Assembly: GCF_008386395.1 (NCBI RefSeq)
Contig: NZ_CP043761.1
Coordinates: forward strand, 5,022,001-5,086,000
Length of the DNA: 64,000 nt
Origin: Paenibacillus sp. 37
GTDB taxonomy: Bacteria; Bacillota; Bacilli; Paenibacillales; Paenibacillaceae
Direction: 5' to 3'
Both the position numbers and the translations under genes were made by a program. The notes under the pieces are model-generated. The model was not told the origin of the DNA. It ran no database searches and saw only the letters and a list, made by a program, of their open reading frames with translations. Positions within the stretch are counted from its first letter, which is position 1, and every line of letters begins with the position of its first letter. Shown piece after piece: positions 50,101 to 62,100 of this stretch.

Positions 50101-53100
50101 TAGCAAGAATACTGATCATCTGGATCGGTCCACGGTCCAGAATGAGAGCAATACTGGAGCCTGATTTTATCCCTTGTCCAAGCAACCTGAACGCCAGCCA
50201 CTGAACACGTTCATTCAGATCCGCATAGCTCCATTCACCGTCCTCCCAGACCAATGCTGTCTTCTGTGCATGCACATGAACTTGTTCCTCGAATAATTGG
50301 GAAATGGTCGCATCTCGCGGATACTGAGCGGCATTATCGTTGACTCCGTACAGCAGCCATTCCTCTTCCTCCGGTGTAGTGAGCTTAATCTGACCAATTC
50401 GTTCATTATCCCCTGTTGTGATCTGAGACAGGATATACCGGAATTTATCCAGCATCAGTTCCATGGACTCCGCTTTAAACAAATCCGAGCGATAGTCAAG
50501 TTCAACCGTGTAACATTGCTTATGCTCGACCAGTGTCCAAGTCAGATCAAATTTGGCATCCACCTTACCTTCGACCCATGGTTCAAGCATCAGTTCCCCG
50601 GCTTCAGGATCATCGGTTCCCATATTAATGTAATTTAACACCACATCAAATAGGGGGTTGCGGCTTAAATCACCGAATAGACCAAGTTGTTCCACCAGTG
50701 CTTCATAAGGATAATGTTGATGCTCATAACAGGATAACAGCTTGCCACGCATCTCATTCAAATACGTCTCTGTGGACCATTCTCTGTCCATGCTGGTGCG
50801 AATGGCAAGCATGTTCACGAACATACCCATAACGTTGTTGAGTTCTGGCTTCTCACGCCCCGCAACCGCTGTACCAACGACCAAGTCGTCTTGACCTGTA
50901 TACTTCCAGATTAATAGATTCAAAGTTGCCATAAACAACATATAAGGTGTAAGCCCTTGTTGAGTACAGAAGTCATTGACCTGTGTGCTTAACGACTCAC
51001 CAAGTTCAATGGAACGTCTGTCTCCGCTGTAAGATGACGCGCCATGTCTTGGGAAGTCTGTAAGCAATTCAACCGGTGCAGGCTTGTCCTCAAATTCCCG
51101 TATCCAAAACTTGGCGTCTTCAACAGATTGTCCGTGTGACGCAGCTTCATCACGCCATTCCGCATAATCCTTATACTGAATGTCAAGAGATTGTAATGTT
51201 TCTCCTCTGTACATGCGAGCAAAATCCTGCATCAGGATCGCAATGGAACTCTGATCCGAAATGATATGATGCATGTCGATGAATAAGATGTGTTCCTCTT
51301 GAGAAAGGCGAATGAGCTTAACACGAACCAATGGTGCGCTGGTCAGATCAAAAGGCTTTATCCATTCCATGACCTGTTCTAACCCTGCTGTTTCTAATTC
51401 CAGCAACTCCACCACGCTTGGAACCTGCTCCTCGACAATTTGGAAAAGCTCACCGTCAATCATTTCAAACCTGGTACGGAATGCTTCATGTCTCTCTACC
51501 AGTGCATCCATGATTACTCTGAATTGGGCAGGGTCAAGTTTTCCTCTTACCATATAAGAGCTGGCGAGATTGTACGCCGTACTCTCACCTTTCATCCACT
51601 CATGCACCACATACATTCTTCGCTGTGCAGAAGTGGTCTTGTATTTCTCTTTCTTAGTAACAGGCAAGATTGGGTCCACTGAATTGGAGTCACTTGTAGC
51701 CTGATGTTCAGCAATCCATTGAACCATGTGTTCAAACACAGAATGATCAAAAATCTCTTCCAGCCCCAAATTTAGTCCAAACATTTCTTTAATCCTCGAC
51801 GCCAAGGAAATCGCTTTTAAAGAATGACCTCCAAGCTCAAAGAAATCATCTTCAAGGCCGACTTCTCCATTACCAAGCAACTCCTGCCACAATTGCGACA
51901 ATACATGCCTTATCTCATCATCAGTCCGTTGAACCCTGACTTTCCCAGATGGAGATTGGTCTAATGCTGCGATAGAACCCGCTGCAACCTGCGACATACC
52001 TGCAAGCTGATACAACGCAACATCATGTTGATGAACAATGGGATCAAAGGAATACGTCGGCAGGGAGATTTTTTGCCTACGCCCCGTTCCGTTTAACTGT
52101 TCCCAATCCAACTCCATGCCAGAGCACCAGCAAAAAGCAAGTACTTTCATTAAATACACGTCTGCCTCAAGCAAGCTCTGACGATCTCCAGTAAGAGCAA
52201 TGATGTTTGGCTCTGATAATGAATCCGGGGCTATTTGTTCTGTATCCTGCAGCTGATTCGAAACGATCCACAGCGTATGCCCAGCAGATTCAGAAAGCGT
52301 CTTGCGATTTAGCAGCGTGAACAGGAAATTTGGAGATAACAGTGGTGCAATACTCGACGCAAGGTCTGTTACAGTTGCATCTGTCATCCTTCCTGTCAAA
52401 GCATCTGACAATGCTCCTTCTTGTAGTGACCAATGCTCCAGATTGTATAGAAGCCCAACGGCATGTACTGGATCAAGTGCATCACTAATAACCAACCCCA
52501 CCAGTTCGCCAACGCCTTGTCCACAGACAGCATCCGGCTTGATACCAAGCTGCATCACGGTTTTATAAAGAGCATATTGCACAACAAAGCACTGCATACG
52601 CTCAAGCCTTGAATCGGTTAACGATCGCCCTATGCCCTGGCGAATGGCATACTGTTCCTTGGACTCAAAGAGATTCAGTATCTCTTCAAAGTGCTGCTTG
52701 AATATCTCTGAGACCTGGCTGCGATACACAGAAGCATATAGTTCCCGAATCTTGCGCGCTTCCCAACTTGCATTTCCGCTGAGATAAAACATGACCTTAG
52801 GCTTCCCATTCATCACACTTGCCTGTGTCTCAAACTCTACAGACTGCTCGCTTGGCGGAATATAACCGTCTACAACGATTAGTGCTTTACGATGAATGAA
52901 TCTGCTTCTTCCCTTCTGTAGCGTCCATGCAGCATTGGGCAACTGCTCCGGCAATGCATGGATCGCCTGTAGAACCGAATCGTACGTGCGTTCCAGCGCA
53001 GATTCACTTTTGGCCGAGAAGGGCAGCAGAAGCAATGATTCATAATTGGCTTGGCTCTCTTGGACGGGCGGTTGCTCCAGAATGACGTGAGCATTAGTAC

Positions 53101-56100
53101 CCCCGATCCCAAACGAACTGACACCTGCTCGCAGGACATGCTTCGCGTCTTCTAATGACTGTGGCTCCTTGTTGATATAGAAGGGACTATGCTCCAGTTC
53201 CAACATCGGATTCGTCCGATTCATATGAATCTGTGGCGGAACCACCCGGTGATAAAGCGTCAGTACGGTTTTAATAAAACCGGCTACACCTGCTGCCGCA
53301 TCAAGATGCCCAATATTGGCTTTGACAGAACCTAGAGCACAATAATTTCTACGATCTGTTCCCCATGACTGCCTGAGCGCTTCAATTTCAATCGGGTCCC
53401 CCAGTTTGGTTCCTGTTCCATGCGCCTCCAGGTAGGAGATCTCTTTTGGAGAAACTCCCGAACGATGAAGGGCTGATTGAATAACCTTGACCTGCCCGGC
53501 CACACTCGGTGCCGTATATCCAATCTTGTCCATGCCATCATTATTAATCGCTGAACCTTTAATGACTGCATAGATATGATCTCCATCTCTCTGCGCGTCG
53601 CGGAGTGACTTGAGCACAACCATTCCGCATCCATTACCAGACACAGTACCAGATGCCTGCTCATCAAACGGTCTGCAATGACCATCCTTTGAATAAATCA
53701 TGCCTTCATGCCAGCGATAACCTTCTTTGAGCGGATAGGAGATAGAGACACCTCCCGCAAGTGCCACATCACACTCCCCACGAATCAGCGATTCAGCAGC
53801 TTGGTGGATAGCGACCAAAGAAGTTGAACATGCGGTCTGTACGGCCATACTCGGCCCTCTCAGATTTAATTTGTGAGATACTCGGGTTGTAATATAGTCC
53901 TTTTCATTTAAAGTCATGGCTTCAAAAGCATGTAGCAAATTACCGGAACGACCTAGAAATTGCACCATCCACGGTAAGCTCAGTCCACTTCCGGCAAACA
54001 ATCCTATAGATCCCTCATAACTGTAAGGATCACACCCGGCATGCTCAAGCGCCTCCCATGAGCACTGATGCAGCAGCCGTATTTGCGGATCCATCATATT
54101 GGATTCCTGATGCGGATATTCGAAAAACCCGGAGTCAAAATACTCAGTATCTTGCAGTACACCTTTGGCCCGTACATAATCAGGATGTTTGAAGTCTTCC
54201 GGTCGTACACCCGCAGCGGTTAGATCCTCCTCATTCAGACGGGTGATACCGTCCTTACCTGCCATTAGATTATCCCAGAACTCCTCAATATTTCTTGAGC
54301 CGGGAAAATGCCCTGCCATGCCAATGACTGCGATATCCGACGACGAAGAATCTCTGCTACTGTGGTCTGAAGCAAACGAGATACTCTGTTTTGGTCTGCT
54401 CTGTGCCGGTCTGCTCTGCTCCACTTTGCTGTGTTCAACTGTGCTCATCACATCATCTTTGGGAGCTGTTGTCGGGTCCGGGTTCGTAACAGGATATCCA
54501 GCCGTAGCGATATGCCCGCTCTCCTCTCGCACCTGTTGTGTAACTGTCGGCAGCATCTGCTCAGCCACCAGATGATTGACCAGTGATGCAATGGAGGAAT
54601 GCTCAAACAATTGCACCAGCGGAACGCTTTTATCCAGATAGGCATTCAGCCGATTATTGATCAAGATAAGCCCCAGCGAGTTGCCTCCGATGTCAAAAAA
54701 GTGATCATGGATATTAACCGTATCCAGATTCAATATTTCCTTCCACGTTGCAATGAGCATCTGCTCCAGATCAACTTTTGCCCGCTCCATTCCTTGAATC
54801 GATGAGCCATAAACCAGAGCAGGGTTATCCCTCTCTCCCGTTTCGAAATCAGCCAGACGAAGGGCATTGCGATTCAGTTTGCCGTTAGGCAGCACAGGCA
54901 GATTTTCCAGACAAATCAAGCGAGAAGGCATCATGTACTGTGGAAGCCGCTGCTTTAACCAGGTCCGAAGCTGTACGTCTTCATCTTCCATAACGGAAGG
55001 CCCAATCCCAGGCTTCAGACTGTAGAAAAGGATTAATTGCAATGAATGTTGCTCGGCCCCTTCTACCTTAACGACAGCTTCTCTTACACGTTCATAATTC
55101 ATCGCTGCCTGCTCAATCTCGTTCAGTTCAATCCGGTAGCCACGAATCTTCACCTGCTGATCCAACCGTCCCATTAACTCAACATCCCCATCCGGCAGTA
55201 TACGGGCCAGATCGCCAGTTCGGTACAAACGGCCTCCCAACACATTCGAGTTTGCAATGAATCGGGCATCGGTCTCAGCTGCATTGTGCAGATAACCGCG
55301 GGATAATCCTTTTCCTGCAATGCACAGCTCTCCATAACTTCCAGGTGGCAGTATTTCACCTTCATCATTCAGAATATAAATCTCTGTATTGGTAATGGGC
55401 TTGCCAATGGTAATCGCGGCTGTGTCATTCAATTCTTTGGTCGTTGACCAGATCGTAGTTTCCGTTGGTCCATACATGTTAAAGACTCGAGCGGGCGTAA
55501 GTCGCTTCAGATCGGTGAGGAGTCCCACAGGGACATTTTCCCCTCCGGTAAGAACACACCGCAGATTGCCCAGCGCCTGAGCGAATTCCGGATTTTCGAC
55601 AAATGCCTTAATGCGTGAGACCGTGCTAAGAATGTGCGTAACACCATGTTCACGTATTCGACGTGAAGCAAGAGCCGGGTCAAGCTGTTCCTGCTCATTG
55701 GCCAGATACAGCGAATATCCGGTGCATAGTGGTGCCCACACTTCAAATCCGAAAATATCAAAAGATATGGTCGTTACACTGATGATGCGATCTGTCTCAT
55801 GTGCAAAAATATGTCGGTGCCTGATGTCCTCAACAAAATTGACCATCGCCTCATGAGTAATCATGACCCCTTTGGGACGACCCGTCGATCCTGAGGTGAA
55901 AATTACACAGGACAGGTCCGAAGACAGGAAGTTTACGTCCGGGTTAACGGATGAGCGCACATCCTGGGCAGTTGGATCATACACGAATCGCTCTCCGCTA
56001 AAAGTCACTGTGCCTTCTTCATCAGGCGTACACAGTAATACGTTCATTCGGCTATCTTCGATCATATTCAGGATACGCTGCGGCGGAAAAGTAGGGTCCA

Positions 56101-59100
56101 GAGGCACATAAGCCGCCCCAGCTTTCAGCACCGCCAATAGCATAATGATCAACGATTCATCACGTCTGGATAATATGCCCACAGGTTCATCCCGGCGTAC
56201 ACCTTGATCAATAAGCTTCCAAGCCAGCGTATTAGCTTTTTCATTAAGCTCCCTGTAGGTAAAAGCGGCTCCGGATGATACAAGGAGAGCTTCCTTGTCT
56301 GGTGTGTGTTCTGCCTGCAGCTCGAACAGCCGATGCAGACCCACCGCAGGAGTGTAATCCAGACGTGGACCAGCAAGCAGATGGACTGGGTGCTCATGAG
56401 AACCAATGTTTCTCTCAAGCAGTTCGCTCAGAGACAGATTGGGCTGTTGTACAACCTCTTGGCAGAGTCCGATAAACTCCTGCATCATACCTTCAACTGT
56501 GTCCCGGCGGAACAGATCCATCGAGTATTCGATATATCCTTCAATCACCTGCTTCTCCCTGTTTTCTTGACAGGTCATTAACAGATCATAAGTAGACGTA
56601 CCCGTCTCCACCGGAAAAGAACTGAATTGCAAACCATGAAGTTCGAGTCCATGCAAATCCATGTTCTGATAATCGAAACAAACATCAAATACCGGATTTC
56701 GGTTCAACTCACGTGTCACGCCCAGTTGTGCCACAAGCTCATTAAACGGATACTCCTGATACGCAAAAGCATCGAGTGTATGTTGTTTGAGTTCGCGTAA
56801 AAAATCAGTGTACGTACGATCAAACGTTGGAAAATTCCGCATCGCAATCATATTGACAAACATGCCTACCGTCTCTTTCCACTCCTCTTGCATCCTTCCT
56901 GCAACAGGCGTTCCTACCACAATGTCCTGCTGACCTGAGTGGTGTGCTAGAAGAAGATTCCACACACTTAGCATTACCATATACATGGATGCTTCCGATG
57001 AGGAAGCCAGCTCGTGCAAGTTTTGTGTTAACGAACGATTCAACGTGAAATGGAGACGTCCCCCTTGCATGGATCGCTGTGATGGACGCTCCTGGTCAAG
57101 TGGAAGCTCCAGCACAGGTAAAGAAGGGCCAAGATGGTCCAGCCAGTACGTTTGATGTGAAATGTATTCATTTGAAGCGAGACGCTGCTGCTGCCATACC
57201 GCGTAATCTTTGTACTGCAATCGGACTGCATGCTCTTTGCCAAAATATAAATCATTGAAGTCACGAGTAATGATTTCGACAGATGTACCATCTGCGATAA
57301 TATGGTGAATATCAAAGAATAGCAGGTGCTTGCGCTCGCCCATCTTAATCAGTTCAACCCGCATAAGCGGAGCACTCCCCAGATCAAAAGGACGAATCAA
57401 TGTCTCGATCATCGCAGGCAACTCTTGGTCATCTGCCACATGCTGCTCTGCATAGCCCATACTTAAGCGAACCGAAGGTTGGATGATCTGAACGATCTCA
57501 ACGCCCCGTATCTCAAACGATGTTCTGAGCGCCTCATGATGCTGCATCAACTTCTGCAAAGCAGACTCAACTCTTATACGGTCCAATTCACCTTCAATAA
57601 TGGTTGCAGACGGTAGGTTGTATGCCGTATTGCCTGGATCAAGCATCGCTTGTGTGAACATACGCATCTGTGCAGAAGAGATTGGATATGCATCCATAGT
57701 GGGTGCAGATTGAATTGTCTGTTGGTCCACTTTTGGTTTCGCAATGACATAGAGATGCTCCGCCAATTGAATAGGCGTTGAATGATTGAAAATATCTGCT
57801 ACCTCAGGCTGAATTCCTAAATGAGACCGGATCCATGCAGACAAGCTGACTGCTTTGAGAGAATCTCCTCCAACCGCAAAGAAATTAACCTCTTCATCTA
57901 GATCATCGATGCCAAAAATCGTTCGATATGCATCCAGAACAATCTGTTTCAATTGGTCTGAACCACCAGTATAAACTGTCCCTTTTATTAGAGCAGAGCT
58001 ACTTCCCTTACCCTGCTCTGCATGTTGCCTATCATCCCCGGTACCCATTCCTTCCGCTGCTGATGAGCCAGAAAGAGAAACACTGACAGGATAGGATTGT
58101 TTGTTGAAAACATAAGTAGGCAGAGAGCATTTGCGTCGTACCGTCTGCCCTTTGAGCACCTTCCAGTCCGGTTCAATGCCTTCGCACCATAACTCCGCAA
58201 GTCTGCGGTTCACATAGATACTGTCCTGCTCTGTTTCCCTTACGTGACGCAACATATTCAGTACCGTCTGGGAATCTCTTGATTGACTGTGCTGTCTGGC
58301 AAAGGAACTTAGCGTTCGTCCTGCACCGACTTCAATTAATACAGCGCGCTCATCCTTCAACACTTCAGCCAGGTTTGATTCAAACAACACCGGCTGTAAA
58401 ATATGACGGGACCAATAGTCAGGTTGTGTGATTTCATCTCCAAGCGCCCATGTTCCACTGGTGTTGGACAGTAATGGGATCTGTGGCGTATGAAGTGAAT
58501 GCTCTGCTAGATAACGTCTAAATTCCTCGGCAGCCTGATTCATCATTGGCGTATGGAATGCATGGGAAGTCTTCACACGAATGCACTTCCAGCCCAGTCC
58601 TTCAGCCTTGGCTTCCATCCGTGAAATGGCTTCAGCTGTCCCACCAATCACACTGGAACCTGTAGTATTCACCAGGGCAAGCCACATGTCTTCCTCCAGT
58701 TGTGACTTCACCTGCTGTGCATCCGCCATAATGGCAAGCATGACCCCGGGTTGTTGTTGCTGCATCAGACGTCCGCGAAGCCGAACTAACTTGACAGCAT
58801 CTCCGAGTTCGAACACACCTGCTACCGCAGCGGCAGCCAATTCACCTATGCTGTGTCCGATCATGCCATCTGGCTTGATGCCCAGATCCAGCAGCGACTT
58901 GGCCAGCGCATAACTGGTCATGAACAGTGCGAATTGGCTGTACTCCGTCTGGTTTATTCGCTCAGGCTGCTGATCCCCGTATACAACGGACAGCATATCT
59001 TCTCGTTCTTCCGCAGGCAGAAGGTCCAATATTTCCTGAATATAACTTCTGAAGATTGGAGCTAGGCCTGCTTGCTCTGTAGATCTGTATAGTTCTGCAC

Positions 59101-62100
59101 CCATTCCCTGATACTGACTGCCCTGTCCGGGGAACATAAAGTATACGGGACGGGTGTCTTGAGCTGAATGGTATACGCGTGCTTTCCCCAGCTGCTGTAT
59201 CAGCTTGTCCGGATTATCCTTCGATGTCTTATCCAGAATGAGTGCCTTACGATACGCAAAAACAGATCTACCTGACTGCAAGGTCCACGCTGCGTTCGAC
59301 ACAGATTGATCCGGATGTTGAGTCAGATGTTCCATAATCCGTTCAGCGGTGCGGTTCAGTGAGTACTCTGTTTTGGCGGAAAAAAGCAATATATTTACGT
59401 CATCATCCGGACTGCACTTCTCCATCTCGGGAGCCTCCTCCAATACCATGTGAGCATTCGTGCCCCCCACACCAAATGAATTGATTCCTGCGCGCATGAC
59501 TCCAACATTGCCCTGTTTCCAGTCCACACCTTGTGCAATAACTTTAAAAGGCGTATTCAAAAAATCAATCTTGGGATTAGGCTGCTCATAATTCGCTGTT
59601 CCAGGGATATAACCTTGTCCAAGACTGAGCGCTACCTTGATTAAACCAACCACACCTGCGGCTGTATCCATATGTCCCACATTGCCCTTGACCGAACCCA
59701 GATAACAAAATTGCTTTTGGTCGGAAGCAAAGGCCCGAGTTAACGAGTTTACTTCAATTGGATCACCAAGCAACGTTCCCGTACCATGTGCTTCGATATA
59801 ACTCACCGTTTCCGGGTCTACTCCGGCTACCTTATAAGCATCCTGAATGACTTCAGCCTGTCCGTTTACGCTTGGAGCAAGGAAACTGAGTTTCTCTTGT
59901 CCGTCATTGTTAATTGCTGAGCCTTTGATGACCCCGTAGATATGATCTCCGTCCCGCAGAGCATCGGTTACCCGCTTCAGCACCACAATTCCCATACCAT
60001 TGGAGAAGACGGTTCCACTGGCTGCCGCATCAAATGGACGACAGTGTCCATCTGTGGAGAACATCATGCCATCCTCAAATATGTAACCCCCTTCATTGGG
60101 CAACTCCACGGTGACCCCACCAGCCACGGCCACATCACATTCTCCAACGATCAAAGATTGACATGCCAGATGAGGTGTAACCAATGAAGTAGAACATCCC
60201 GTCAGAGCGGTATAGGCCGGCCCTTTTAAGTTAAGCTTATAAGCCATTCGGGTAGCGAGAAAATGATTGGTGCTGAGGGTAAATGCTTCGTATTTACTGC
60301 TATAGTTAGCATCGTTAAAAAGCACTTGACGGTACCATTCGAAGTCATCGGACCCGCCAAGGAACACACCCACCTTACCCGCCTCATCCGGTCTGCAGCC
60401 TGCATCCTCCAGCGCTTCCCATATTCCCTGATACAAAAGTCTGAATTGGGGAGACATCATTTTGGCTTCACCGGGAGTATAGTCAAAGAACCCTGCGTCA
60501 AACTCATCGATGCCGTTGGCACGTCCTTTTGCCTTGACGTAACGAGGTGAACGCAGCAGCGCTTCCTCCACACCAAGCTCCCTCAATTCATCATCACTAT
60601 AAAAGTGAATGCTTTCCCGCCGTTCAACCAGGTTACTCCAGAACTCCCTTATATCCTCAGCGCCCGGCACATTCACCGCCATGCCCACAATTGCAATGTC
60701 CTCACGCATAATGCCGTCTTTTCGTTGAAACAATTGTTCCCTTTCAGTCGGTACCCGAACTGCCTCATCCTTCGGACCCAGCGCGGCAAATTGACGCAAT
60801 GTCGGGCATTCGAAAAAACGAGGAACAGGGAACTCCACATCGGTATAATGTTTTAGTTTATTGTGAGCCTGAATGACAGAAAATGAATTTCCGCCCAATT
60901 CAAAGAAATGGTCATCGCGCCCTACTCTCTCAACACCGAGCACTTCGGCCCACACTTCGGCTATAACCTTCTCAAGTTCGGAAGACGGGGCGGTATAGAA
61001 CGTACTGGAAGTGTGAGCATGCGTGATATCTGCCATGAGTGCCTTCCGGTCAATCTTCCCACTGCTATTCAATGGAAATTCGGATTTATGTACAAAAACG
61101 GATGGTATCATGTATGCCGGTAACGAACGAGACAGGTGCTCTCTCAATCCGACAGAAGGCAGCTCCTGCTCTGACAGATAGTAGGCATACAGCAAGCCGG
61201 ACCTACCTTCAAATGATTTCATGACTACCACGGTCTGGATGACACCCGGATAGGATGACAGGGTATTCTCAATTTCGCCTGTCTCCAGTCTGGCTCCCTG
61301 AATTTTAACCTGGAAATCAATGCGTCCCAGATATTCGATCGTACCGCTTAGGAGTGAACGTACCAGATCCCCTGTGCGGTACATGTACCTGAAATGCGCT
61401 GCGTCCTGTCCTTCTTGAAAGAAAGGATTAGGGACAAATTTTTCTCGGGTCATCTGTTCCAGATTCAGATATCCACGTGCAAGCCCAACACCGCTAAGAC
61501 AAAGCTCCCCTGGAATACCTAACGGCTGAAGCTCATCATGATTTCCGACGACATACCATCTGGACTCATTGAGCGGGTAGCCAATCGGTACATTGCCCAA
61601 GCCTTCGTAATGGCTTAATGGATAATGAGAAACCCATATGGTGCATTCGGTTGGACCATATACATTTTCAAGACTTGCTCTAATGCCTAACCTGTTAAAC
61701 TTCTCAATGATGTCAGGCGTAACTGCCTCTCCGCCAACAAACATCCATTTCAGCGTTTCCAATGCTGACAGATCGGAGCGGAGCTCCATCGTTTCCAGAA
61801 AAAGACGGAATAACGTTGGAACAAAGTTGATGTGGGTCACCTTATGTGATGCCACCGTAGACAAAATACGAGAAGGGTCTTTTTCTGCTCCAGGCTCAAG
61901 AATACTTAGTGCGCCTTCACCCATGAACCAGCCGAAAAGTTCCGTGGCCGACACATCAAAGGTATATGCTGTTTTCAGCAAGTAAACATCCTGCGCCTGC
62001 ATTGGAAAACGACGCTCCAGATCAAGCAGTGTATTGACTACGCTATGATTTTCAACCATGACTCCTTTTGGCTTGCCTGTTGATCCGGATGTGTACATGA

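Noticed and set aside
54400..54480. Repeated GGTCTGCTCTGC-like stretch suggesting a tandem repeat element
   Set aside because: It encodes a low-complexity Ser/Gln/Pro linker between T3 and KS2 and stays in frame, so it is an inter-domain linker rather than a DNA element.
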